A stretch of 64,000 nt of DNA from Sphaerisporangium rhizosphaerae (GTDB taxonomy: Bacteria > Actinomycetota > Actinomycetes > Streptosporangiales > Streptosporangiaceae). A model generated the notes under the pieces. The model was given only the letters and a program-made list of their open reading frames with translations. It was not told the origin of the DNA and did no database searches. The DNA is taken from positions 62,001-126,000 of the forward strand of contig NZ_JBHTCG010000020.1 of assembly GCF_042665155.1 (NCBI RefSeq). Direction: 5' to 3'. Numbering within the stretch: the first letter of the stretch is position 1; every line of letters begins with the position of its first letter. Position numbers and translations under genes: made by a program. This document shows, one piece after another, positions 16,192-24,410 of the stretch.

Positions 16192-17139
16192 TTAACCGTC
16201 CCTGCGGGCCGGGGCGGAAACAAAGGTTTCCGACGCCCGGAAGTGGGTGATCCACGACGCGGCGTCCGGCCAGTACGGCGTCGTGACCTGGACCAGCCGC
16301 GCCTCGGCGAGCGTGCCGAGAGCGGAGTGGATCTCCAGCATGAGCTCCCTGGCGGCCTGGCGGGGCCACGGTGCCGGCAGGAGGTGCTCGGGGAGGTTCG
16401 GGTCGATGTCGGGGAACCTCCGCCAGGAATCCATGACGGAGGTGCGGGCCACCAGCGCCCGGGTCGCGTCGACCTGTCCGTCGCGGACGGCCGCCCGCAG
16501 ATCCGCGTACCGCGCGATGAAACCGTCGTAGGCCGAGGCGAGGCCGGCCAGGTCGTAGGCGGCGGCAGGGCCGTGCGGGCCGGCCTCCGCGTCGAAGCGG
16601 GTGTGCATCACCGACCAGCGGCCACCGTCGACCCCGTCCATGATCTCGTGCAGCGCCTTGGTCGCCGGACCCGCGTCGGATCCGGGCCGGATCCACACGC
16701 TGTCGTACAGCCGGGCGAAACCCAGCGCCCCCAGAGCCTTGCGGACCGCGTGCCGCGGGGCCTGGCCGGACTGGGGGATCGAGAAGGAGACGGTCACCCA
16801 GTCGCCGGTCCACCGCGGCGGGCGGGCGCCGAAGCCGAGGAAATGATCCATCCGGGCGCGATGCCTGGCGATCGCCTGAGAGGTGAGGTGGTACACGGGC
16901 GGCCGTCCGGATCCCCGCACGGCGATCAGGCCACGCCTGGTCAGCCGGGACAACGCGGCCCGCGCGCTGGACTCGCTGATGCCGAACTCCCTGAGCATCG
17001 CGACCACCGCCGCCGACGGCAGGTTCGCCTCCGAGGAGTCGAGGTACTCGCCGAGCAGGGTCGCCAGAAGGTGCTGTGGGTTGGGGCCGGCCTGCGCCCG
17101 CGGGGCTCCGACATCCTCCGAAGGCACGTGGGCGCTCAC
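16192..17139 (-). CDS. PaaX-family transcriptional regulator
   Basis: The 315 residues include the PaaX winged HTH (QHLLATLLGEYLDSSEANLPSAAVV, LREFGISESSARAALSRLTRRGLI), the central PaaX domain (DWVTVSFSIPQSGQAPRHAVRKAL) and the C-terminal domain (LPEHLLPAPWPRQAARELMLEIHSAL). PaaX represses phenylacetate catabolism through phenylacetyl-CoA. No paa genes are in this window, so the target is unknown. The frame stays open for 80 further codons upstream. GTG 17139 (VSAHVPSEDVG) gives a family-like length. MQGVLSS at 17235 is the alternative. Confidence 0.85.
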   Translation of the reverse strand: MSAHVPSEDVGAPRAQAGPNPQHLLATLLGEYLDSSEANLPSAAVVAMLREFGISESSARAALSRLTRRGLIAVRGSGRPPVYHLTSQAIARHRARMDHFLGFGARPPRWTGDWVTVSFSIPQSGQAPRHAVRKALGALGFARLYDSVWIRPGSDAGPATKALHEIMDGVDGGRWSVMHTRFDAEAGPHGPAAAYDLAGLASAYDGFIARYADLRAAVRDGQVDATRALVARTSVMDSWRRFPDIDPNLPEHLLPAPWPRQAARELMLEIHSALGTLAEARLVQVTTPYWPDAASWITHFRASETFVSAPARRDG

Positions 17140-17272
17140 GTCATCAGCTTGCCGCACGGCGACGTCCCTGCCGAACGACTCCGCCCTCGCGCCGTCAACC
17201 TCGCGTTCTCCCGGCGAGCTCAGGACCCCTTGCATATACGGGTTTCCCGCGGCGGTCGCACGTCGGGAACCG

Positions 17273-17995
17273 TCACAGGCTTGTGCTGATCGCGCCGGCG
17301 ACGCGGGCGGTGGTGTCGGCGAGCCGCGGCAGCGGATGCGACGCTCCGACCAGCGCGTAGAGGGCGGCCACCGTCTCACCCGCCGCGTCGTGGAGGGGGG
17401 CCGCCACGCAGCGCACGAGCGGCATGAGCTCTCCGCGGTCGTAGGCCACGCCCGTGTCGCGGATGTCCGCGAGCTCCCGGCGCCCGCTCCCCGGCGGCAG
17501 GGCCAGCGATCTGCCCGCCGGAGTGCAGGCCAGCAGGACCCTGCCGGCCGCGGTCGTCCAGCACGGCGACGAGGTGCCAGGCACGATCGGCGCCAGATGC
17601 CGCATCTCGCCGGCCACCGCGTCGATCACCATGGTGTGCCCGTGCGACAGGACGCAGACCCCCACCGTCGCTCCGGTCATCCGGGCGAACCGCCGTAGGG
17701 GGCGCTGCACGGCCTGGCGCAGCGCCGGACTCGCGCGCCAGGCTCCGGCCAGCCGGTGCACGCGCTCGCCGACGCGGTACCTGCCGCCGGACTTCTCCAC
17801 CGCGCCCAGATCGGTCAGCTGTTCCAGCAGGCGGTAGGCCGTCGCCTTGGGCAGGCCACTCTCGGCGGCGACCCGCGTCAGACCGGCCTCGCCGGTGCGT
17901 TCGAGGACGTCCAGGAGGGTGAAGGCGCCTTCCAGCACGCCACGCCCGGCCGTCACCGGCCCGTTCGCGGAGTCCGCGCCGACTGAACCCGTCAT
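17273..17995 (-). CDS. IclR-family transcriptional regulator
   Basis: This 240-residue protein has the IclR HTH at about 20-80 (VLEGAFTLLDVLERTGEAGLTRVAAESGLPKATAYRLLEQL) and the effector domain at about 100-238 (GVCVLSHGHTMVIDAVAGE, then YDRGELMPLVRCVAAPLHDAAGETVAALYALVG). IclR proteins bind small organic acids or aromatic intermediates and control catabolic operons. MTGSVGADS at 17995 is the probable start. It lies head to tail with the PaaX gene, so the pair may form a regulatory unit, but no target operon adjoins them. Confidence 0.9.
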   Translation of the reverse strand: MTGSVGADSANGPVTAGRGVLEGAFTLLDVLERTGEAGLTRVAAESGLPKATAYRLLEQLTDLGAVEKSGGRYRVGERVHRLAGAWRASPALRQAVQRPLRRFARMTGATVGVCVLSHGHTMVIDAVAGEMRHLAPIVPGTSSPCWTTAAGRVLLACTPAGRSLALPPGSGRRELADIRDTGVAYDRGELMPLVRCVAAPLHDAAGETVAALYALVGASHPLPRLADTTARVAGAISTSL

Positions 17996-18127
17996 GGGCG
18001 AACAGTACGGCGCGTGACCGCCATGTACCAGTCTTGTCACCGAAACCATCTCAGAAGGAGGCGGCGGGCCGGTGACCCGGTGGGCGGACCGCTGGGCGGA
18101 CCGGGGAATCGGCGGGCGCGCGGACCA

Positions 18128-18180
18128 TCAACCCCGCCGCAGGCAGCCCGTACACTAGGCCTATGCGCACTCCCGATTGA
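18128..18180 (+). promoter_or_regulatory. Promoter and leaderless 5-codon micro-ORF ahead of the ABC-F gene
   Basis: TACACT (18151-18156) is a good -10 box. Seven bases after its end comes ATG 18163, which is where transcription should start. It opens the tiny frame MRTPD ending in TGA at 18178-18180. The ABC-F start is 113 bases further on. Antibiotic-induced ABC-F genes are often attenuated through short upstream ORFs, so this may sense stalled ribosomes. The -35 (near 18128) is weak. Within 17996-18292 I see nothing else. Confidence 0.5.
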
Positions 18181-18292
18181 TCGGCGCACTCACGAAGCGG
18201 GCCGAGCCGCGTGGCGGCCCCGCCGCGTTCCCGGTATCCACCGTCAGCACGTCCTTCGACCTTGTTCCCCGCTCTGGGAGTGTTCCCTCATC

Positions 18293-19891
18293 ATGATCAT
18301 CGCGTCCGACATCGAACTGCGCGCCGGTTCCCGCCTGCTCATCGAGGGGGCCTCCTTCCGCGTCAACCCCGGCGACCGCATCGGCCTGGTGGGCCGCAAC
18401 GGCGCGGGGAAGACCACGCTCACCAAGGTGCTGGCCGGCGAGGGGCTGCCCGCCGCCGGCACGGTGACCACCACCGGCAGCGTCGGCTACCTCCCCCAGG
18501 ACCCGCGCACCGGAGACCTGTCGGTGCTGGCCGCAGACCGCATCCTGTCGGCCCGCGGGCTGGACGAGGTGCTGCGCGAGCTGCGCCAGGCCGAGATCGG
18601 CATGGCCTCCGACGACTCCCGCGTGCGCGACCGCGCCGTGCGCGCGTACGGCCGCCTGGAGGACCGGCTGCACGTCCTCGGCGGGTACTCCGCGGAGGCC
18701 GAGGCGGCCTCGATCGCCTCCAGCCTGGGCCTGCCCGACCGCGTGCTCAAGCAGCAGCTCCAGACGCTGTCCGGCGGCCAGCGGCGGCGGGTGGAACTGG
18801 CCCGCATCCTGTTCAGCGGAGCGGAGACTCTCCTGCTTGACGAGCCGACAAACCACCTCGATGCGGACTCAATCGGGTGGCTTCGTGATTTTTTACGATC
18901 ACACCAGGGCGGTTTGATCATTATTAGCCACGATGTCGGGCTTCTTGAAGCGACGGTCAACCGGGTCCTGCACCTCGACGCCAACCGCGGCGTCATCGAC
19001 ACCTACAACGTCGGCTGGACCACGTATCTGGCCCAGCGCGAGAGCGACGAGCGGCGCAGGAAGCGTGAGCGCGCCAACGCCGAGCGCCAGGCCTCCCAGC
19101 TGCTCTCGCAGGCCGACCGCATGCGCGCCAAGGCCACCAAGGCCAAGGCCGCCCAGGACATGGAACGCCGCGCCAAGCGCCTGCTCGCGGGCGTGGAGGA
19201 GGAGCGGCGCTCCGACAAGGTCGCCAAGCTGCGCTTCCCCGACCCGGCGCCCTGCGGGCGCACGCCTCTGACGGCCACCGGCCTGTCGAAGTCCTATGGC
19301 TCGCTGGAGGTCTTCACCGACGTGGACGCGGCCGTCGACCGGGGCAGCCGCGTGGTCGTGCTCGGCCTGAACGGTGCCGGCAAGACCACGCTGCTGCGCA
19401 TGCTCGGCGGCCTGGAGAAGCCCGACTCCGGCCAGATCCACCCCGGCCACGGCCTCAAGCTCGGGTACTACGCCCAGGAGCACGAGACGCTGGACGCCGG
19501 CCGCACGGTGCTGGAGAACATGCGCTCGGCGGGCTCCGACGTGCCCGACGTGACGCTGCGCAAGGTGCTCGGCTCGTTCCTGTTCTCCGGGGACGACGCC
19601 GACAAGCCGGCCGGCGTGCTGTCGGGAGGCGAGAAGACGCGCCTGGCCCTGGCCACGCTGGTGCTGTCGAGCGCCAACGTCCTGTTGCTGGACGAACCCA
19701 CGAACAACCTCGATCCCGTTAGCCGCGATCAAGTACTTTCAGCGCTAAGATCCTATTCTGGGGCAATTGTCCTGGTTACGCATGATGAGGGTGCCGTTGA
19801 GGCCCTACAACCAGATAGGGTGATCTTGCTACCAGACGGAGTCGAAGACGCTTGGAGCGATGAATTTTCCGATCTTGTGGCACTTGCCTGA
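18293..19891 (+). CDS. ABC-F family ATPase (Rv1473-like)
   Basis: This 532-residue soluble protein has two ABC domains and no membrane spans. NBD1 has VGRNGAGKTT, LSGGQRRRVELARIL and LLLDEPTNH. A charged linker (about 240-300: RRRKRERANAERQASQLL) joins NBD2 (LGLNGAGKTT, LSGGEKTRLALATL, LLLDEPTNN). ABC-F proteins act on ribosomes, some protecting against antibiotics. The opening MIIASDIELRAGSRLL resembles mycobacterial Rv1473. Two stretches (18836-18960 and 19700-19891) use AT-ending codons unlike the rest, and the first contains a rare TTA codon (Leu201). Confidence 0.92.
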   Translation: MIIASDIELRAGSRLLIEGASFRVNPGDRIGLVGRNGAGKTTLTKVLAGEGLPAAGTVTTTGSVGYLPQDPRTGDLSVLAADRILSARGLDEVLRELRQAEIGMASDDSRVRDRAVRAYGRLEDRLHVLGGYSAEAEAASIASSLGLPDRVLKQQLQTLSGGQRRRVELARILFSGAETLLLDEPTNHLDADSIGWLRDFLRSHQGGLIIISHDVGLLEATVNRVLHLDANRGVIDTYNVGWTTYLAQRESDERRRKRERANAERQASQLLSQADRMRAKATKAKAAQDMERRAKRLLAGVEEERRSDKVAKLRFPDPAPCGRTPLTATGLSKSYGSLEVFTDVDAAVDRGSRVVVLGLNGAGKTTLLRMLGGLEKPDSGQIHPGHGLKLGYYAQEHETLDAGRTVLENMRSAGSDVPDVTLRKVLGSFLFSGDDADKPAGVLSGGEKTRLALATLVLSSANVLLLDEPTNNLDPVSRDQVLSALRSYSGAIVLVTHDEGAVEALQPDRVILLPDGVEDAWSDEFSDLVALA

Positions 19892-20005
19892 TCTTAATTT
19901 GAGCGGGTACGGATCTTTTCCCATGGAGTAGGTAGCCGATCCGGCTGAAATGACTGATCATGGCGTGAGTAACGCTGCGGAAGTCTGGCACTACAGGAGG
20001 TACTC

Positions 20006-20221
20006 GTGGCCGAGACTCTCAAGAAGGGCACCCGGGTGACCGGGGCCGACCGTGAAAAACTGGCCGCCGATCTCAAGAAGCGGTATGCCGCGGGTGAGAG
20101 CATCCGCGCGCTCGCCGCGTCGACCGGCAGGTCATACGGGTTCATCCACCGCATCCTCAGCGAGTCCGGCGTGACTCTGCGGGGGCGCGGGGGCGCCACC
20201 CGGGGCAAGTCCAAGCGCTAG
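20006..20221 (+). CDS. Small conserved HTH protein
   Basis: A 71-residue protein starts at GTG 20006 after AGGAGG. Its core (KKRYAAGESIRALAASTGRSYGFIHRILSESGVTLRGRG) is a homeodomain-like HTH with Lys/Arg-rich ends. This compact type is conserved in actinomycetes as a putative nucleoid or regulatory protein of unknown target. It lies 114 bases after the ABC-F gene on the same strand and may share its transcript. The lysine- and arginine-rich tail suggests nucleic-acid binding. Confidence 0.85.
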   Translation: MAETLKKGTRVTGADREKLAADLKKRYAAGESIRALAASTGRSYGFIHRILSESGVTLRGRGGATRGKSKR

Positions 20222-20291
20222 CGGACGCCTCGGATACGCGCGACCGCAGCCGCTCGTGCCGTTCAGCCGAAGCCCGTCCCGCCCGCGCCGG

Positions 20292-20305
20292 TAGAATCTC
20301 ATTCT
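20292..20305 (+). promoter_or_regulatory. -10 box within inverted repeat before the enoyl-CoA hydratase gene
   Basis: TAGAAT (20292-20297) is a good -10 hexamer. It lies inside AGAAT-CTC-ATTCT (20293-20305), so a repressor bound there would block the promoter. GAACC-N7-GGTTC follows at 20307-20323. The gene's ATG is at 20346. Confidence 0.45.
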
Positions 20306-20345
20306 GGAACCTGCAGTGGGTTCGGGCGTGACGGGACAGTGAGGC

Positions 20346-21275
20346 ATGGGGACGGAGCGGGCGATGGCGGAAGCGGCGACAGGGGGGAGTGCGGCGGACA
20401 CCTCGGCGAGCGAGGAGGCCGAGCCGGGCACGCATGGAGCGCTGACGCGCGCCGGAGGGGTGCGTGGCGAGGCTGAGGGAGCCCCTGACAGCGAACAGCT
20501 CGCGGAGATCGGTCTGCGCTTCGAGGTGGACGGCGAGATCGCGACGATCACACTTGACCGGCCCGAGCGGCGGAACGCCCAGACGTTCGCCACCTGGTCC
20601 GCTCTGGCTCAGATCGGCACAACGTTGCCTGAGCAGGTGCGCGTCGTCGTGGTCCGAGGCGAGGGGCCGTCCTTCTCAGCCGGCATAGACGTGCGGCTGT
20701 TCACGCCCGAGGGTGTCTCGGGGCAGGGGTCGTTCGCGTCCGCGGCCGCGCTCGACGGCGGGACGATCGACCAGCGCATCAGGGAGTTCCAGGAGGGCTT
20801 CCTGTGGCTGCGCCGCCCCGACATCGTGTCCATCGCGGCCGTGCACGGGCACGCGATCGGGGCCGGATTCCAGCTTGCCCTGGCCTGCGACCTGCGCGTC
20901 ATCGCCGATGACACCAAATTCTGCATGAAAGAGCCCGCGCTCGGGCTCGTCCCCGACCTCACCGGCACCAAGCCGCTGGTCGATCTCGTCGGCCTGTCCC
21001 GTGCCGTGGAGATCTGCCTGAGCGCGCGCGTCGTCGAGGCCGGCGAGGCGCTGCGGCTCGGCCTGGCCGAACGCGTCGTCCCCGGGGACGAGCTTCAGGC
21101 GGCGACGAAGGAGCTGGCCACGTCCCTGCTGGCGACCGACCGTGACGCGGCGGCGGCGACCAAGCGGCTGCTGCAGGGGGCGTCCGGCCGCACGTTGGAG
21201 GAGCAGGCGGCGGCCGAGCGCGCCGAGCAGCGGGCACGCATCAAAGCGCTGTTCGGGGGCGTCCGTCAGGCGTGA
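20346..21275 (+). CDS. Enoyl-CoA hydratase/isomerase family protein
   Basis: This 309-residue crotonase-fold protein carries ATITLDRPERRNAQTF, the oxyanion-hole segments GPSFSAGIDVRLF and HGHAIGAGFQLALACDLRVIADDTKF, and EPALGLVPDLTGTKPL. The second catalytic Glu of hydratases (normally in the GxxPDxG segment region) reads PDLTG, so isomerase or another crotonase activity is possible. The first 60 residues are an Ala/Gly/Glu-rich extension. An alternative start at 20364 would shorten it only slightly. It acts on acyl-CoA thioesters in the cytosol. The family assignment is firm, the reaction is not. Confidence 0.9.
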   Translation: MGTERAMAEAATGGSAADTSASEEAEPGTHGALTRAGGVRGEAEGAPDSEQLAEIGLRFEVDGEIATITLDRPERRNAQTFATWSALAQIGTTLPEQVRVVVVRGEGPSFSAGIDVRLFTPEGVSGQGSFASAAALDGGTIDQRIREFQEGFLWLRRPDIVSIAAVHGHAIGAGFQLALACDLRVIADDTKFCMKEPALGLVPDLTGTKPLVDLVGLSRAVEICLSARVVEAGEALRLGLAERVVPGDELQAATKELATSLLATDRDAAAATKRLLQGASGRTLEEQAAAERAEQRARIKALFGGVRQA

Positions 21276-21390
21276 TCGTTCGCCTTGAGCTGACCGGGGA
21301 ATCGGGGGGCCGGTTCTCCTGCTTGGCGGGAGGAGGGATCGGGCGAGGCCCGGTCCCGGGGCGCGCGGTGAGAGGATCGGCGGACGGTTG

Positions 21391-23265
21391 ATGGCGATGA
21401 TGGGCGGGGGATACGGTCCCCAGGTGATGCGGTCCCTGCGGCGGGACAGCTCGGTGACCAAAGAACGGCTCACGCCGGGGACGGTGCCGCGCATCTCCCG
21501 GTACGCGCGGCCCTACCGCGGGCAGATCGCCGCGTTCCTCGGGCTGGTCGTGCTGGACGCGGTGATCGTCATCGCCAACCCGCTGCTACTGAAGTCGATC
21601 ATCGACGGCGGCATCATCCCGCGGCGGGCCGACGTCGTGGTCATGCTGTCGTTGATCATCGCCGGCCTCGCCCTGGTGGACGCCGGGCTCGGGCTGGCCC
21701 AGCGCTGGTTCTCCTCGCGCATCGGCGAGGGCCTGATCTACGACCTGCGCACCGAGGTGTTCGACCACGTCCAGCGCATGCCGGTGGCCTTCTTCATGCG
21801 CGCCCAGACCGGCGCGCTGGTCTCGCGGCTCAACAGCGACGTCATCGGCGCCCAGCGCGCCATCACCAGCACGCTGTCGGCCGTGGTGTCCAACGTGGTC
21901 AGCCTGATCATGGTGCTCGGCGCGATGCTGATCCTGTCGTGGCAGGTCACGCTGGTCGCGCTGATCCTGCTGCCGATCTTCATCTTCCCCGCCCGGTACG
22001 TTGGGCGCCGCATGTCCGGGCTGACCCGCGAGCAGATGCAGCTCGACGCCGAGATGAGCTCGGTCATGACGGAGCGCTTCAACGTCGCCGGCGCCATGGT
22101 CGCCAAGCTGTACGGCCGGCCGGACGACGAGGCCTCGCACTTCAGCGATCGGGCCGGCCGGGTGCGCGACGTCGGCATCACCGTCGGCATGTACGGCACG
22201 GTGTTCCGCGTCGCCCTCGGCCTGGTCGCCGCGCTCGCCACCGCGCTGGTGTACGGGGCGGGCGGCGTGCTCGTAGTCGACGGCGCCTTCCCGCTCGGGA
22301 CGCTGGTGGCGCTCGCCGCGATGCTCATGCGCCTTTACGGCCCGCTGACCAGCCTGTCCAACGTCCACGTCGATGTGATGACCGCGCTGGTCAGCTTCGA
22401 CCGGGTGTTCGAGGTGCTCGACCTGAAGCCGATGGTCGCCGAGAGTCCGCACGCCCGGCCGCTGCCCGGCGGGCCGGTCACCATCGAGTTCGACGACGTC
22501 CAGTTCCGCTACCCGGCCGCCGAGGAGGTCTCGCTGGCCTCCCTGGAGTCGGTGGCCAGGCCCGACACCGGCCCGAGCCAGGAGGTGCTGAAGGGCGTCA
22601 CCTTCACCGCCGCGCCGGGTCAGCTCATCGCGCTGGTCGGGCCGTCCGGCGCGGGCAAGACCACGATCACCTCGCTGGTGTCGCGGCTGTACGACGTGAC
22701 CGGCGGCGCGGTGCGCATCAACGGCGCCGACGTGCGCGAGGTCACGCTGGCCTCGCTGCGCGACACGGTGGGCGTCGTGATGCAGGACGCCCACCTGTTC
22801 CACGACACCATCGGCGCCAACCTCCGCTACGCCCGCCCGGGCGCCTCCGAGGAGGAGATCTGGGAGGCGCTGCGCGCGGCGCAGATCTCCGAGCTGGTCG
22901 AAGGGCTGCCCGACGGGCTGGACACCGTCGTCGGCGACCGCGGCTACCGGCTGTCGGGCGGCGAGAAGCAGCGCATCGCGCTGGCGCGGCTGCTGCTGAA
23001 GGCCCCGCGGGTCGTCGTGCTCGACGAGGCGACCGCCCACCTGGACTCCGAGTCCGAGGCGGCGGTGCAGCGGGCGCTGAAGACGGCGCTGGCCGGCCGC
23101 ACCTCACTGGTGATCGCCCACCGCCTGTCCACGATCCGCGAGGCCGACGAGATCCTCGTCGTGGAGGACGGCCACGTCGTCGAGCGTGGCCGCCACGACG
23201 ACCTGCTCGCGGCGAACGGCGCCTACGCCGAGCTGTACAGCACCCAGTTCGAGCACCAGCGCTAG
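21391..23265 (+). CDS. ABC transporter, fused permease and ATPase (exporter type)
   Basis: This 624-residue half-transporter has six helices in residues about 45-320 (type-IV exporter fold; VFDHVQRMPVAFFMRAQTGALVSRLNSD is the coupling segment). The ATPase (about 360-620) has Walker A VGPSGAGKTT, signature LSGGEKQRIALARLLL and Walker B VVVLDEATAHLDSESE. It would work as a homodimer exporting lipids, peptides or drugs. An internal 25-residue spacer (VSLASLESVARPDTGPSQEV) before Walker A is unusual. The start ATG 21391 is chosen. The nearby purine run (GAGAGGA) is rather distant, so ATG 21397 or 21400 remain possible. Confidence 0.92.
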   Translation: MAMMGGGYGPQVMRSLRRDSSVTKERLTPGTVPRISRYARPYRGQIAAFLGLVVLDAVIVIANPLLLKSIIDGGIIPRRADVVVMLSLIIAGLALVDAGLGLAQRWFSSRIGEGLIYDLRTEVFDHVQRMPVAFFMRAQTGALVSRLNSDVIGAQRAITSTLSAVVSNVVSLIMVLGAMLILSWQVTLVALILLPIFIFPARYVGRRMSGLTREQMQLDAEMSSVMTERFNVAGAMVAKLYGRPDDEASHFSDRAGRVRDVGITVGMYGTVFRVALGLVAALATALVYGAGGVLVVDGAFPLGTLVALAAMLMRLYGPLTSLSNVHVDVMTALVSFDRVFEVLDLKPMVAESPHARPLPGGPVTIEFDDVQFRYPAAEEVSLASLESVARPDTGPSQEVLKGVTFTAAPGQLIALVGPSGAGKTTITSLVSRLYDVTGGAVRINGADVREVTLASLRDTVGVVMQDAHLFHDTIGANLRYARPGASEEEIWEALRAAQISELVEGLPDGLDTVVGDRGYRLSGGEKQRIALARLLLKAPRVVVLDEATAHLDSESEAAVQRALKTALAGRTSLVIAHRLSTIREADEILVVEDGHVVERGRHDDLLAANGAYAELYSTQFEHQR

Positions 23266-23352
23266 CGCCGCCGGCCGCGGACGGGGCGGTTCGAGGAGGT
23301 CCTGAGCGCCCGTCCCGGTGCCGGCGGCCTCCCGGCGCCCGCGTGCGCCGGG

Positions 23353-24237
23353 TCACAGGTAGCCGAGGCGGGTGAGCTCCTCCTTGGCGACCTTCTCGAC
23401 CAGCGCGAGGTCGTCGGGCCGCAGCCGGGAGCGCCACGCGCCGACCTTGGGCGCGCCCGCGCCGTACAGCGCGACCTTGGAGACCCGGCTCTCGACGAAC
23501 TCCGACACCGCCGCCACCGTGGCGCCCGGGGACTGGGCCATCTCCTCATAGCGCACCGTGAGGAGCTGGTCGGGCGGCATCTCCTGGCGCAGCGCGGCGC
23601 TCAGGCGCACGGCGCTGCGCCAGCGCAGGGCGCACTTGCCCGCCGAGTCCATCGCGGTCCACTTCTCGCGGTGCTCGCTGGAGTTGACCCCGAGGAAGGG
23701 GTTGGGGAACTCGGTCTCGTCGCTGAGCATGCTGGTGCGGAAAAGGCTCATCGAGGTCCGGTCGGCGAGCATGTCCGCGGTGACGTCCCTGCCGTCCCGG
23801 ATGAGCTGGATGAAACGGGCGTCGGGGAAGGCCTGGAGCAGCACCGGCGCGCTGTAGAGCAGGTCGGGGTTGGCGTCGCCGAACCGGACGACGGCGCCGG
23901 GCGAGGCGCACGGGCCGCCGCCGGTGACGGCCCCGGCCTCCCGGCAGGACGCCGGGCACTCGGCGCACGCCCCGGGGACGATCTGCCAGGCCTCGGCCAG
24001 GGCGTCGCGCAGCACCCGGACGGCGCCGCCGCCCTTCCTGCGCATGATGGAGGGACGGCGGGCGAAGGCGTAGACCACGTGGGCGACCGCCGCCCGGCCC
24101 ATCGTGAGGTGGAAGCCGGGCGAGCGTTTCAGCGCACGCGCGAGGAGGTCAACGCCGGAGTGCGGCGCGCCGAGCACGAACACCGGCCTGCGGACCTTGA
24201 TGCCGTTGACCACCAGGATGTGGGTCGGGGGTCGCAT
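23353..24237 (-). CDS. Sulfotransferase-family protein with cysteine cluster
   Basis: This 294-residue protein has the PAPS 5'-phosphosulfate loop VFVLGAPHSGVDLLARALK (residues 19-37), FPDARFIQLIRDGRDVTADML (3'-phosphate binding Arg/Ser region) and LLTVRYEEMAQSPGATV. An insertion holds Cys91, Cys94, Cys98 and Cys110, a possible metal or disulfide site. It transfers sulfate from PAPS to an unknown acceptor. MRPPTHILVV at 24237 is taken as start because it directly precedes the fold. MYHRRAG at 24306 is an alternative. It is convergent with the ABC exporter. Confidence 0.82.
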   Translation of the reverse strand: MRPPTHILVVNGIKVRRPVFVLGAPHSGVDLLARALKRSPGFHLTMGRAAVAHVVYAFARRPSIMRRKGGGAVRVLRDALAEAWQIVPGACAECPASCREAGAVTGGGPCASPGAVVRFGDANPDLLYSAPVLLQAFPDARFIQLIRDGRDVTADMLADRTSMSLFRTSMLSDETEFPNPFLGVNSSEHREKWTAMDSAGKCALRWRSAVRLSAALRQEMPPDQLLTVRYEEMAQSPGATVAAVSEFVESRVSKVALYGAGAPKVGAWRSRLRPDDLALVEKVAKEELTRLGYL

Positions 24238-24410
24238 AAGTGAGGACAGTCTGACACCCTTTGCGAGGTGAACGAACCGGCCACGCCCCGCCCGTCGGTG
24301 GTACATGGCGTCACCTGGGTAAGCGTACTCACAACTGTGGCGGTTTCCGCCCATTCACGGGTTTTCGACGCCCCTAAATCAGCACGAATTCGGGGTATGG
24401 GAGGCGGGCG

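Noticed and set aside
20307..20323. GAACC-N7-GGTTC considered as an ECF sigma promoter for the enoyl-CoA hydratase
   Set aside because: No matching -10 is spaced correctly, and the TAGAAT box at 20292 explains expression better.
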